A stretch of DNA of 64,000 bases from the NCBI RefSeq assembly GCF_004126535.1, contig NZ_PPCV01000001.1, positions 496,001 through 560,000 on the forward strand, given 5' to 3'. Shown one piece after another: positions 27,460 to 35,524 of this stretch. The notes beneath the pieces were generated by a model, which worked only from the letters and a program-made list of their open reading frames with translations, did no database searches and was not told the DNA's origin. The DNA comes from Propioniciclava flava. GTDB lineage: Bacteria > Actinomycetota > Actinomycetes > Propionibacteriales > Propionibacteriaceae. Within the stretch, counting starts at the first letter, position 1; every line of letters begins with the position of its first letter. The translations under genes were made by a program, and so were the position numbers.

Positions 27460-28197
27460 CTACAGTTTGACGGCGTCCAGCAAAGCGCCCAGTTCCTCCG
27501 AGGTCACGTCGCGCAGTTCTCCTGGGCGCAGGCGGCCCATACGGACGGGGCCGATCTGGATGCGCGACAGCGACGTGACGGGGTGCCCGACGGCATCGAA
27601 CATCCGGCGCACGATCCGGTTGCGCCCCTCGTGCAGGACAACGGTGACCATGCTGCGGTGACGCGCCTTGGCCCCCACCCGGATCCGGTCGGGCTTGACG
27701 GGGCCGTCCTCCAACCGGATCCCGGACGCCAGCCGCTTCGCGGTCGCCTCGTTGAGGTCGCCCTCCACCTCGGCGACGTAGGTCTTGGTGAGTTCGAAGC
27801 TGGGGTGCATCATCGCCTGAGCAAAATCGCCGTCGTTGGTCAGCAGGAGCATCCCATCGGTGTCGGTGTCGAGGCGTCCCACATGGAACAGCCCTTGACG
27901 GGAGTACGAGCCGAGATAGTCGCTCAGCGTCGGCCTGCCCTGCGGGTCGCTCATGGTGGACACCACTCCGCGTGGCTTGTTGAACACCAGGTAGACGTGC
28001 TCGCGGGGCGGCGGGATGCGGGCGCCGTCGACGCGGATCACGTCGCGGCGTGGGTCCACCCGGCGTCCCTGTTCTGTGACCAGTTCGCCGTTCACCTCGA
28101 TCCGCCCCTCAGCCACCATCAGTTCAGCGGCGCGGCGGGAGGCGACGCCCGCCTGGGCGAGGACCTTCTGCAGCCGGATGCCTTCGGGTTCGCTCAT
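27460..28197 (-). CDS. Ribosomal large-subunit pseudouridine synthase, RsuA/RluB family
   Basis: 245 residues: an S4 RNA-binding domain (LQKVLAQAGVASRRAAELMV) and a catalytic domain with the aspartate in GRLDTDTDGMLLLTND, followed by KTYVAEVEG. It converts uridine to pseudouridine in 23S rRNA. The start overlaps the stop of scpB by four bases (ATGA), so it is the last gene of the parA-scpA-scpB operon. The same gene order is known in mycobacteria, where an rRNA pseudouridine synthase follows scpB. Confidence 0.93.
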   Translation of the reverse strand: MSEPEGIRLQKVLAQAGVASRRAAELMVAEGRIEVNGELVTEQGRRVDPRRDVIRVDGARIPPPREHVYLVFNKPRGVVSTMSDPQGRPTLSDYLGSYSRQGLFHVGRLDTDTDGMLLLTNDGDFAQAMMHPSFELTKTYVAEVEGDLNEATAKRLASGIRLEDGPVKPDRIRVGAKARHRSMVTVVLHEGRNRIVRRMFDAVGHPVTSLSRIQIGPVRMGRLRPGELRDVTSEELGALLDAVKL

Positions 28198-28832
28198 GCG
28201 TCCTCCTTGTTGTGCGGCAGCGCCGCCTCGTGTGCTGGGTGGGTCGACGCGTCATCACGCGCCAGGGCCTCGGCTTGCCCTGCCAGTTCGGCTTCCAACA
28301 AGGAGGCCTCGGGCAGGTAGGGCGCGATCGGTGGGAAGTCATCCAGGCTGGTGAACCCCATCTTCTCCAAGAACACCGCGCTGGTACGAAACAGCATGGC
28401 ACCCGTCTCCTCGGAGGACCCCGCCTCCTCGACGAGCCCGCGGGTGACCAGCGTGCGCATCACACCATCGACGTTGACGCCTCGGATGCCCGAGACGCGC
28501 GAGCGGGAGATCGGCTGAAGGTAGGCGACGACCGCCAACGTCTCCAAGGCGGCCTGGGACAGCTTGGCTTGTTGCCCCTCCATCACCCACCGCCCGATCA
28601 GATCGGCGTGCTCCGCACGGGTATAGAACCGCCAGCCTTGCCCGACGTGGCGCAGTTCGAACCCACGCCCGGTGTCGTCGTAGAACCGCGCCAGCATCTC
28701 CAGGGCGGCTGTCACCTCGGCCACAGGCACCTCGACGGCCTGGGCGAGTTCGAGGGCACTGAGCGGTTCGGTCGCCATCAGTAGCAGCGCCTCCAAGGGG
28801 GCCGTGAGCGTGGCGTCTGGATAGTCAGGCAT
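28194..28832 (-). CDS. scpB: Segregation and condensation protein B
   Basis: A 212-residue protein with tandem winged-helix domains. The segment ETLAVVAYLQPISRSRVSGI followed by RGVNVDGVMRTLVTRGLVEE is diagnostic for ScpB. It joins ScpA and SMC in the condensin complex that organises and segregates the chromosome. The start overlaps the 3' end of scpA by eight bases. The C-terminal tail is acidic and alanine-rich. Confidence 0.95.
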   Translation of the reverse strand: MPDYPDATLTAPLEALLLMATEPLSALELAQAVEVPVAEVTAALEMLARFYDDTGRGFELRHVGQGWRFYTRAEHADLIGRWVMEGQQAKLSQAALETLAVVAYLQPISRSRVSGIRGVNVDGVMRTLVTRGLVEEAGSSEETGAMLFRTSAVFLEKMGFTSLDDFPPIAPYLPEASLLEAELAGQAEALARDDASTHPAHEAALPHNKEDA

Positions 28833-29649
28833 GCGGGTCTCCTTGCGGCGGGACGCCAGTGAATTCGTCGATCCTCGCGGGCTCGAACCCCACGGCCTCG
28901 GGGGCAGTCCAGCGGATCGTCAACGCCCCCAGGGGCGCCACCTGATCGAAGGACACCACCCGTTGCCGCGCCAACTCCAGCAACGCCAGGAAGCGTGCCA
29001 CGACCACCAGCCGCTCCCCCGCGTCCGCAACGAGGGCGCGGAAGGTCATCGACCCTGACTCCCGTAGCCGCGCCACGATGAGGTCGGCCTGTTCACGGAC
29101 GCTGACCGCGGGAGCGTGCAGGTGCGCCAACGAGATCGCGTCCTCGGTTTTGGGTTGCAGGGCTGCCGCTGCGAGCCAGGCCAGGTGATCGCCCTCGACG
29201 GTGAGCACCACCTCGGGCAGAAGCCGCGCGAACGCCTCCTCCAGCCCTCCCGGGCGTGGGAACCGGCGAGCCTCTGAGTCGAGACGGTCACGAAACTGCC
29301 CCGACACCTGCTTAAAAGCCCGGTATTGCAGGAGCCGGGCGAACAGCAGATCTCGCGCCTCCAGCATGGCGATGTCGTCGGCGTCCTCCACCTCACCCGC
29401 GGGGAGCAGGCGTGCGGCCTTGAGGTCGAGCAGGGTGGCGGCCACCACGAGGAAGGAACTGGTCTGGTCCAGATCCCACTGGTTGCCCATGGCTCGCAGA
29501 TGGGCGATGAACTCGTCGGTGACCGCCGAAAGCGCCACCTCGGTGACGTCGAGTTTGTGACGGGAGATGAGCTGGAGCAGGAGGTCGAATGGGCCTTCGA
29601 AGTTGGTCAGCTTGACCGTGAACTCCCCCGACGGCTCGGCCTGCGTCAC
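28825..29649 (-). CDS. scpA: Segregation and condensation protein A
   Basis: A 274-residue kleisin subunit of the SMC condensin complex. The N-terminal SMC-neck-binding part reads NFEGPFDLLLQLISRHKLDV, the family hallmark; a mid region carries DQTSSFLVVAATLLDLKAAR; a C-terminal winged helix binds the SMC head. Its start overlaps the stop of the upstream basic protein by four bases, so translation is coupled. It works with scpB just downstream and, in chromosome organisation, with the ParA system upstream. Confidence 0.96.
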   Translation of the reverse strand: MTQAEPSGEFTVKLTNFEGPFDLLLQLISRHKLDVTEVALSAVTDEFIAHLRAMGNQWDLDQTSSFLVVAATLLDLKAARLLPAGEVEDADDIAMLEARDLLFARLLQYRAFKQVSGQFRDRLDSEARRFPRPGGLEEAFARLLPEVVLTVEGDHLAWLAAAALQPKTEDAISLAHLHAPAVSVREQADLIVARLRESGSMTFRALVADAGERLVVVARFLALLELARQRVVSFDQVAPLGALTIRWTAPEAVGFEPARIDEFTGVPPQGDPHA

Positions 29650-30107
29650 GACTCGGCGGCCAGCCGCTGCAAGACGTCGGCGCTTTCGGCGTCCGCCTCG
29701 ATGCTGGCCAGCGCCGACGCGATCGCTGCCCGGACGATGCGTCCGCGATCCACCGCTAGCCCATGCTCGGCTCGCAGTTCGAGGCGCAGCCGCTCGAGGG
29801 CGAGGAGTTCCTCGCTGCTCACGTACACGGTGATCTTCTCTTCGTGCCGGACGCGGCCGCTGTGCTCCACCCCTGCCGGGGTGCGACGCCGCTTGGGCGT
29901 GGCCGCCTCGCTTGAGGCTGGGGCCTTGGCGGGAGCACCGGGGGCGCGCAGTTCCTCGTGGGGGCTGCTCGCGTCCGCGGCCGCACTGCGCCGCCGCCGC
30001 ACCGCTGCCTGCCCTTCTCGGGTTGGCGAGTCCTCAGCGTTCTCGCTGCCGAGCCCCGTGGAGCGGAACAGCTCGGAGGCTCCGGGGAGGCCTACACGTC
30101 GGGGCAT
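29646..30107 (-). CDS. Basic protein with putative ribbon-helix-helix end, between parA and scpA
   Basis: 153 residues, not confidently recognised. The first 80 residues are rich in Ala, Pro, Ser and Arg and look disordered. The second half reads KITVYVSSEELLALERLRLE, then LAVDRGRIVRAAIASALASI: a short beta strand and two helices, the pattern of ribbon-helix-helix DNA-binding proteins. The frame overlaps parA by 16 bases and scpA by four, so it is made together with both. It may be the DNA-binding partner of this ParA, replacing a ParB; this is an inference. No catalytic residues are visible. Confidence 0.62.
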   Translation of the reverse strand: MPRRVGLPGASELFRSTGLGSENAEDSPTREGQAAVRRRRSAAADASSPHEELRAPGAPAKAPASSEAATPKRRRTPAGVEHSGRVRHEEKITVYVSSEELLALERLRLELRAEHGLAVDRGRIVRAAIASALASIEADAESADVLQRLAAES

Positions 30108-30982
30108 CGCAGGAGCACCTCCTTGGCCAGGTTGCGGTATGCCTCGGCACCGGGGCTGGAGCTGGCGTAGGTCGTGATGGGCTCACCGGCCACGGTGGTC
30201 TCGGGGAACTTCACGGTGCGCTTGATCACGGTGTGGAAGACCTTGTCACCGAACGCCTCCACGACCCTCTCGAGCACTTCGCGGCTGTGCAGCGTGCGTC
30301 CGTCGTACATGGTCCCGACGATCCCCAAGACCTTCAGGTCGGGATTGAGGCGCTCGGTGACCTTGGCGATGGTGTCGGTCAGCAGCGCCACACCGCGCAG
30401 CGCGAAGAACTCGCACTCCAGGGGGATCAGCGCATAGTCGGACGCGGTGAGGGCGTTGACGGTCAGCAGCCCCAGGCTCGGAGCACAGTCGATGATGATG
30501 ACGTCGTAGTGGCTCTTGACCGGCGCCAGGACGCGACGCAACGTTTGCTCGCGGGCGACCTCGGACACCAACTGCACTTCGGCTGCCGACAGGTCGATGT
30601 TGGCGGGGAGGAGATCCAGGCCGTCCACGTTGGTGGGAAGCACCACCTCGTCGATGGCGACGTCACGCCCGAGCAAGAGGTTGTAGATCGACGTGTCGAG
30701 GTTGTGCGGGTTGACGCCCAGGCCCACCGATGCCGAGCCTTGCGGGTCGAAGTCGACCAGCAGCACCTTGCGCCCTGTCTCGGCGAGGGCGGCACCCAGG
30801 TTGATGGTCGTGGTGGTCTTGCCGACGCCGCCCTTTTGGTTGGTCATCGCGATGATGGCCGCGTTCTTGGGGCCCGGGCGGGGTGGCCGGGCGTCGCCCA
30901 GGTCGGGCCAGGGGCGCCCGGTGGGCCCCTGTGCTCCCGCTTCCGCCGGTTCCTCGTCGACCAGGGCGGGGTTCTTGCTCAC
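30092..30982 (-). CDS. ParA-family chromosome partitioning ATPase
   Basis: A 296-residue ATPase of the ParA/Soj type. The deviant Walker A KGGVGKTTTT, the Walker A' region VLLVDFDPQGSAS and Walker B IIIDCAPSLGLLTVNAL are intact. An acidic and Pro-rich stretch of about 45 residues precedes the domain. It sits in an operon with the basic protein, scpA, scpB and the pseudouridine synthase, the arrangement of the mycobacterial Rv1708 region, so it is the second ParA of the cell rather than the oriC parAB pair. No parB follows it. Confidence 0.92.
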   Translation of the reverse strand: MSKNPALVDEEPAEAGAQGPTGRPWPDLGDARPPRPGPKNAAIIAMTNQKGGVGKTTTTINLGAALAETGRKVLLVDFDPQGSASVGLGVNPHNLDTSIYNLLLGRDVAIDEVVLPTNVDGLDLLPANIDLSAAEVQLVSEVAREQTLRRVLAPVKSHYDVIIIDCAPSLGLLTVNALTASDYALIPLECEFFALRGVALLTDTIAKVTERLNPDLKVLGIVGTMYDGRTLHSREVLERVVEAFGDKVFHTVIKRTVKFPETTVAGEPITTYASSSPGAEAYRNLAKEVLLRCPDV

Positions 30983-31072
30983 GGGTTCCTCCTCGGATTG
31001 TGGACGTCGGGAGAAGCCTACGCCTCAAATAGAGACAAAATGACATCGGCGGAGGGCTCCCCGCCGACAACT

Positions 31073-31101
31073 ACTTGACAGTTCAAGTTTGTTGGTAGGA
31101 T
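31073..31101 (+). promoter_or_regulatory. marR promoter with palindromic operator
   Basis: TTGACA (31075-31080) and TAGGAT (31096-31101) with a short 15-base spacer. The palindrome ACTTGA-CAGT-TCAAGT (31073-31088) covers the -35 box and is a likely operator for the MarR protein itself. The -10 box ends six bases before ATG 31108, so the message may be leaderless. Confidence 0.6.
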
Positions 31102-31107
31102 GGCGGC

Positions 31108-31584
31108 ATGGCTGAGGTGCGCTGGTTAAACGATGACGAGATCGCGGCATGGTTGAAGTTCCGTGCCGTCATCGAGGTGCTGCCTGGAGTATTGGACAGC
31201 CAACTGCGCCGCGACGCCAACCTCACGCACATGGAGTATCAGGTTCTCGCGATGCTCTCCGAGACGAGCGACGCAACGCTGCGCATGTCGACCCTAGCCG
31301 CACGCTCCAACGCGACACTGACGCGCATGTCGCACGTGGTAACCCGCATGAGCGCCCGCGGGCTGCTCGAGCGCCAAGCCTGCGTCAAGGATGGGCGCGC
31401 CACCAACGTGCACCTCACGTCCGCCGGCCGGACGGCCCTGACGGCGGCCGCCGCGGGTCACGTGTGCCAGGTTCGCTCCTCACTGATCGATGCCCTCACC
31501 CCCGAGCAGTTGCACCAACTCGGTGGCATCTGCGACGTGATCCTGGACCGAATCGACCCCGACGGGATCGTCACCTCGCGCTGA
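31108..31584 (+). CDS. MarR-family transcriptional regulator
   Basis: 158 residues with the winged helix-turn-helix of MarR proteins: LTHMEYQVLAMLSE, then LRMSTLAARSNATLTRMSHV and a basic wing (CVKDGRATNVHLTSAG). MarR proteins bind as dimers to palindromes, commonly near their own promoter, and release on binding small phenolic or oxidising compounds. A palindrome overlaps the promoter here, so it probably represses itself and perhaps the VOC gene 51 bases downstream. The pair lies inside the otherwise conserved parA-to-pyrG block. Confidence 0.9.
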   Translation: MAEVRWLNDDEIAAWLKFRAVIEVLPGVLDSQLRRDANLTHMEYQVLAMLSETSDATLRMSTLAARSNATLTRMSHVVTRMSARGLLERQACVKDGRATNVHLTSAGRTALTAAAAGHVCQVRSSLIDALTPEQLHQLGGICDVILDRIDPDGIVTSR

Positions 31585-31635
31585 CGCCCGGCTCCCAGGG
31601 TTGCCCGACGGCCTCAGGACCCGCACTCTGGTCTC

Positions 31636-32070
31636 ATGGCTCTCACCGTCCAGATCACTGTCGATGCTCACGATCCAGCACGACTGGCCGAATTCTGGGC
31701 CCTGGCCCTCGGCTACGAACTCGAAGCTCCTCCGGCGGGGTTCGCCACCTGGGATGAGGCGCTCGACGCCTGGGGTATCCCCGCCGACGACCGGAACAGG
31801 GCCTCCGCGTTGCGCGACCCAAACGGCACTGGTCCGCGCCTCTTCTTCCAGCGCGTCCCCGAGGGCAAAACCGCCAAAAATCGGGTCCACCTGGATGTGC
31901 GCGCCGCCGAAGGCGTGGCGCCCGAGGACCGGATGGCTGCCCTGGAGAGCACGGCCAAGATCCTGGTCTCTGCGGGTGCCACGCGCGTGGAGCGACACGA
32001 GCCCGACCGGTTCGGCAAAGGCCACCTCGTGATGCAGGATCCCGAAGGTAACGAGTTCTGCCTCGATTGA
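31636..32070 (+). CDS. VOC-family (glyoxalase-like) protein
   Basis: 144 residues of the vicinal oxygen chelate fold with paired beta-alpha-beta-beta-beta modules: ITVDAHDPARLAEFWALALG at the start and LVMQDPEGNEFCLD at the end, the usual frame of glyoxalase-like domain proteins. Such proteins are metal enzymes (lyases, dioxygenases) or drug-binding proteins; the substrate cannot be read here. It follows marR on the same strand with a 51-base gap and is probably in its regulon. Confidence 0.85.
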   Translation: MALTVQITVDAHDPARLAEFWALALGYELEAPPAGFATWDEALDAWGIPADDRNRASALRDPNGTGPRLFFQRVPEGKTAKNRVHLDVRAAEGVAPEDRMAALESTAKILVSAGATRVERHEPDRFGKGHLVMQDPEGNEFCLD

Positions 32071-32112
32071 CCCGCCCCGCACCGGCGTCGGCCCGCCGAG
32101 GCCGCGGCCCCG

Positions 32113-33045
32113 CTACCGGGCGCGCGGGTGCGCCGCGATGAACACCTCGCGCAGGTGCTCGGCGGTAACCAGGGTGTAAAGCTGGGTTGTCGCCACCGAG
32201 GCGTGCCCCAGCAACTCCTGGACGACGCGCACATCCGCGCCCCCGTCGAGGAGATGCGTGGCAAACGAATGCCGCAACGTGTGCGGGCTCACCGGCACGC
32301 TGAGTTGGGCCGCCTCTCCCGCTGCGGCCAAGATGTTGTAAGCCGACTGGCGGCTGAGACGATCACCGCGCGCGTTGAGCAACAACGAGGGGCCCGGCCG
32401 ACGAGCGGCGCCGATCATCGCCGGGCGGCCACGCACCAGCCACGCCCCCACTGCGGCCCGCGCGTAGGAGCCGAGCGGGACGATGCGCTCTTTGCGTCCC
32501 TTGCCGAACAGCCGAAGCCCGATATCGGGATCCTCCCGTTGAGCAGTGAAGTCGTCCACGTCGAGAGCCAGCACTTCCGAGACCCGTGCCCCCGTCCCGT
32601 ATAACAGCTCCAGCAGTGCCGCATCCCGTAGCCCACACGGCGTTTCCGTGTCGGGAATGTTCAGCAGCGCCTGGACCTGATCCACCGAGAGCGCCTTCGG
32701 TAAGCGCTTGGCCCGCCGTGGCGCCACCACCTCAGCCGACGGATCGTCGGGGGCGTCCCCGTCGCGGACGGCGAACCGGTGCAAGGACCGGACGGCCGCC
32801 ACACCACGGGCCACCGAGGAGGCGGCCAGCCCCGGCCTGGACGCGTCACCAGCGCGCAGCCATGCCGCGAACGCGGCCACCTGGGCGGCGTCCACTTGGT
32901 CGATCGCTCGGACGCCCTGCTCGTCCAGCCAGGACGCATAGCGCGCCAGGTCGCGACGGTAGGCCGCGACGGTATGGACTGACGCGCCCACCTCGGCTTC
33001 CAGATGGTCGAGGTAGGCCGCGACGACCCGAGGGACAGACGTCAC
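32113..33045 (-). CDS. xerD: Site-specific tyrosine recombinase
   Basis: 310 residues. An N-terminal SAM-like core-binding domain (1-100) precedes the catalytic domain with all six residues: R154 ([10 protein letters not shown]), K182 ([12 protein letters not shown]), H255 and R258 ([12 protein letters not shown]), H281 ([10 protein letters not shown]) and Y290. XerD with XerC resolves chromosome dimers at dif. Size, catalytic set and position next to the NUDIX and pyrG genes match the actinobacterial xerD neighbourhood, which excludes a phage integrase. The start is GTG with no strong ribosome site. Confidence 0.93.
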   Translation of the reverse strand: MTSVPRVVAAYLDHLEAEVGASVHTVAAYRRDLARYASWLDEQGVRAIDQVDAAQVAAFAAWLRAGDASRPGLAASSVARGVAAVRSLHRFAVRDGDAPDDPSAEVVAPRRAKRLPKALSVDQVQALLNIPDTETPCGLRDAALLELLYGTGARVSEVLALDVDDFTAQREDPDIGLRLFGKGRKERIVPLGSYARAAVGAWLVRGRPAMIGAARRPGPSLLLNARGDRLSRQSAYNILAAAGEAAQLSVPVSPHTLRHSFATHLLDGGADVRVVQELLGHASVATTQLYTLVTAEHLREVFIAAHPRAR

Positions 33046-33079
33046 ACCACGCCGCCGTCGAACAGTCGCGGACTCCCCA

Positions 33080-33775
33080 TTATGAGGAAGAGGTCAGCGC
33101 CGCCACCTCGGCGGTTCGACGACTCGCCGCATCGCGTGCGGGCCACGGGGCGTCCGCGGGGCGCAGGTCCTCAACGCGGCCTGACCGCAGCGCGGTGTAG
33201 GCGGCCAGCGAGCCGGCCACGAGTGTCGGGTTCTGAACGCGTCCGGCCAACACCGCCTCAACGAGTTCCTCCAACGGCACCAAACACACGTCCATGTCGG
33301 CTTCCTCACCGTGCAGGGTGAAGCCGTCCGGACGCGGGACGTCGCGCAGATCCCGCGCCAAGAAGATGCGCAACGTCTCAGCCAGGCATCCGGGGGAGGT
33401 GAGGTAGTCCACCAGAACCCGCCAATCGCCAGCCCCCAGCCGGGCCTCCTCGGCCAGTTCGCGCTCGGCTGCCGACAGCCACGTCTCCCCCTCGGCGTCC
33501 AGCAGGCCCGCCGGTGGTTCGATCAGCCGGAAGCCGACCGGATGCCGGTATTGCCGCACGACGACGACGCGTTCTTGGTCGTCCACGGCGATGATCCCGA
33601 CGGCCCCGGGATGCTGAAGGTAGTCGCGCACCATCGTCTCCCCTTGCGGGGTCGCGACCGTGTCACTGACGAAGGTGCTCACCGCACCCTCCCCCAGCAC
33701 CCGATGGCTCAGAATCGGCCAGTTCACCGGCGCATCGGCGATCGCGTCGACGCCGAGCACGGGGAGCTCACGCAT
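33080..33775 (-). CDS. NUDIX hydrolase, ADP-ribose pyrophosphatase type
   Basis: 231 residues with NUDIX box [20 protein letters not shown] plus EARLG. The upstream segment [20 protein letters not shown] is typical of ADP-ribose pyrophosphatases, which split ADP-ribose into AMP and ribose 5-phosphate. It lies between pyrG and xerD, as the NUDIX gene does in mycobacteria (Rv1700), which supports the assignment. The start overlaps the 3' end of pyrG by eight bases. Confidence 0.9.
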   Translation of the reverse strand: MRELPVLGVDAIADAPVNWPILSHRVLGEGAVSTFVSDTVATPQGETMVRDYLQHPGAVGIIAVDDQERVVVVRQYRHPVGFRLIEPPAGLLDAEGETWLSAAERELAEEARLGAGDWRVLVDYLTSPGCLAETLRIFLARDLRDVPRPDGFTLHGEEADMDVCLVPLEELVEAVLAGRVQNPTLVAGSLAAYTALRSGRVEDLRPADAPWPARDAASRRTAEVAALTSSS

Positions 33776-35438
33776 GCGCGGCTTCCTCGGTGAACAGGCG
33801 CTGGCTGCGGCGACGCTCCACGGCCGCAGAGATCAGCCCGGCGAACAGCGGGTGCGCCTTCGTCGGGCGCGACTTGAACTCCGGGTGCGCCTGGGTGGCC
33901 ACGTAGTAGGGATGCAGGTCGGAGTCGAGTTCCACGAACTCCACCAGCTTCCCGTCCGGCGAGGTACCCGACACCTTCAGCCCCGCCGCCTCGATCTGCT
34001 CACGGTAGGCGTTGTTCACCTCGTAGCGGTGGCGGTGACGCTCCGAGACCCGCGTGGTGCCGTAAGCGTCCGCCACCACCGAACCGGGTGTCAGGACGGC
34101 CGGGTAGGCGCCCAGCCGCATGGTGCCCCCCAAATCTCCTGCCCCCTCCACGAAGGCTTCCTGCTCGGCCATCGTCGAGATGACGGGGAACTCGGTGTCG
34201 GGGTCGAACTCGGTCGAGGCGGCCCCTTCCAGCCCGGCGAGGTTGCGCGCGGCCTCCATGACCATGCACTGCAGCCCCAGGCACAGGCCAAGGGTGGGGA
34301 TCTGGTTCTCGCGGGCGTAGGTCAGGGCGCCGAGCTTGCCCTCCACGCCGCGAATGCCGAAGCCGCCGGGAATAAGGACGCCATCGACGTTACCGAGATG
34401 GCGTGCCGCTCCTTCGGGTGTGGCGCACTCGTCGGAGGCGACCCACGTCACGTTGACCTTGGCGTAGTTGGCGAACCCGCCCGCGCGCAACGCCTCCGAC
34501 ACCGACAGGTAAGCGTCAGGCAGATCGATGTACTTACCAACCAGCGCGACGGTCACTTCCTCCTTGGGATGGTGCACCCGGTCAAGGAGATCGTTCCACC
34601 GCCGCCAGTCGACGTCTCGGAAGCTCACGCCCAGCTTCCGCACCACATAGGCGTCCAGGCCTTCGTTGAACAGCACCCGCGGAATCTCATAGATCGAGCC
34701 AGCGTCGGGGCAGGAAATGACGGCTTCCTCGTCCACGTCACACATGAGCGCGATCTTGCGCTTGATGCTGTCGGGCACGTCGCGGATGCAGCGGGCCACG
34801 ACGGCGTCCGGCGTGATGCCCACCTGGCGCAGCGCCGCCACCGAATGCTGGGTCGGCTTGGTCTTCAGTTCGCCCGAGGGGCCGATGTAGGGCACCAGGG
34901 ACACATGAAGGAAGAACACGTTCTCCCGGCCGACCTCCCGGCGAACCTGGCGGGCGGCCTCCAGGAACGGCAGCGACTCGATGTCGCCGACGGTGCCGCC
35001 GATCTCATGGATGATGACGTCGGTGCGGCCATCGTTCATGGCCAGCATGTCGTCGCGGATCTGATTGGTGATGTGCGGGATCACCTGGACGGTGTCCCCC
35101 AGGAAGTCCCCGCGGCGCTCCTTGGCGATGACCGTGGAGTACACCTTGCCGGTGGTCACGTTGGCCTCGCCGGTCAGGTTCACATCCAGGAAGCGTTCGT
35201 AGTGCCCGATGTCGAGGTCGGTCTCGGCGCCGTCCTCGGTCACGAACACCTCACCATGCTGGAACGGGTTCATGGTTCCCGGATCCACATTGAGGTAAGG
35301 ATCCAGCTTCTGCATCGTCACGCGCATGCCGCGCGCTACCAGAAGCGATCCGAGGCTTGAGGCCGTCAGGCCCTTGCCGAGCGAGGAGGCAACGCCCCCG
35401 GTCACGAAAATGTGCTTGGTCTCTTGCGCGTCTCCCAC
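33768..35438 (-). CDS. pyrG: CTP synthase
   Basis: A 556-residue enzyme making CTP from UTP with glutamine as nitrogen donor. The N-terminal synthetase domain begins with [20 protein letters not shown] and has the UTP and Mg sites ([20 protein letters not shown]). The C-terminal class I glutamine amidotransferase has the catalytic Cys in LGLCLGLQ and the end motif AHPEF. Length and all core motifs are intact. It starts the pyrG-NUDIX-xerD operon and is divergent from the cNMP/CBS/DUF294 gene. Confidence 0.98.
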   Translation of the reverse strand: MGDAQETKHIFVTGGVASSLGKGLTASSLGSLLVARGMRVTMQKLDPYLNVDPGTMNPFQHGEVFVTEDGAETDLDIGHYERFLDVNLTGEANVTTGKVYSTVIAKERRGDFLGDTVQVIPHITNQIRDDMLAMNDGRTDVIIHEIGGTVGDIESLPFLEAARQVRREVGRENVFFLHVSLVPYIGPSGELKTKPTQHSVAALRQVGITPDAVVARCIRDVPDSIKRKIALMCDVDEEAVISCPDAGSIYEIPRVLFNEGLDAYVVRKLGVSFRDVDWRRWNDLLDRVHHPKEEVTVALVGKYIDLPDAYLSVSEALRAGGFANYAKVNVTWVASDECATPEGAARHLGNVDGVLIPGGFGIRGVEGKLGALTYARENQIPTLGLCLGLQCMVMEAARNLAGLEGAASTEFDPDTEFPVISTMAEQEAFVEGAGDLGGTMRLGAYPAVLTPGSVVADAYGTTRVSERHRHRYEVNNAYREQIEAAGLKVSGTSPDGKLVEFVELDSDLHPYYVATQAHPEFKSRPTKAHPLFAGLISAAVERRRSQRLFTEEAAHA

Positions 35439-35524
35439 GGACCTCCAGCATAGGCGCTTTTCACAGGGCTCGGTGACACCCCCGGGGATACCGGATCGTC
35501 CGCGTCCATGGTTGGCTGGCGTTC

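Noticed and set aside
32113-33045. Phage integrase or integron recombinase
   Set aside because: The gene has the XerD length and sits in the conserved pyrG-xerD neighbourhood, with no attachment repeats or phage genes around it.
33660-35360. 566-codon plus-strand frame opposite pyrG
   Set aside because: CTP synthase on the minus strand is complete; the plus frame shows no known domain.
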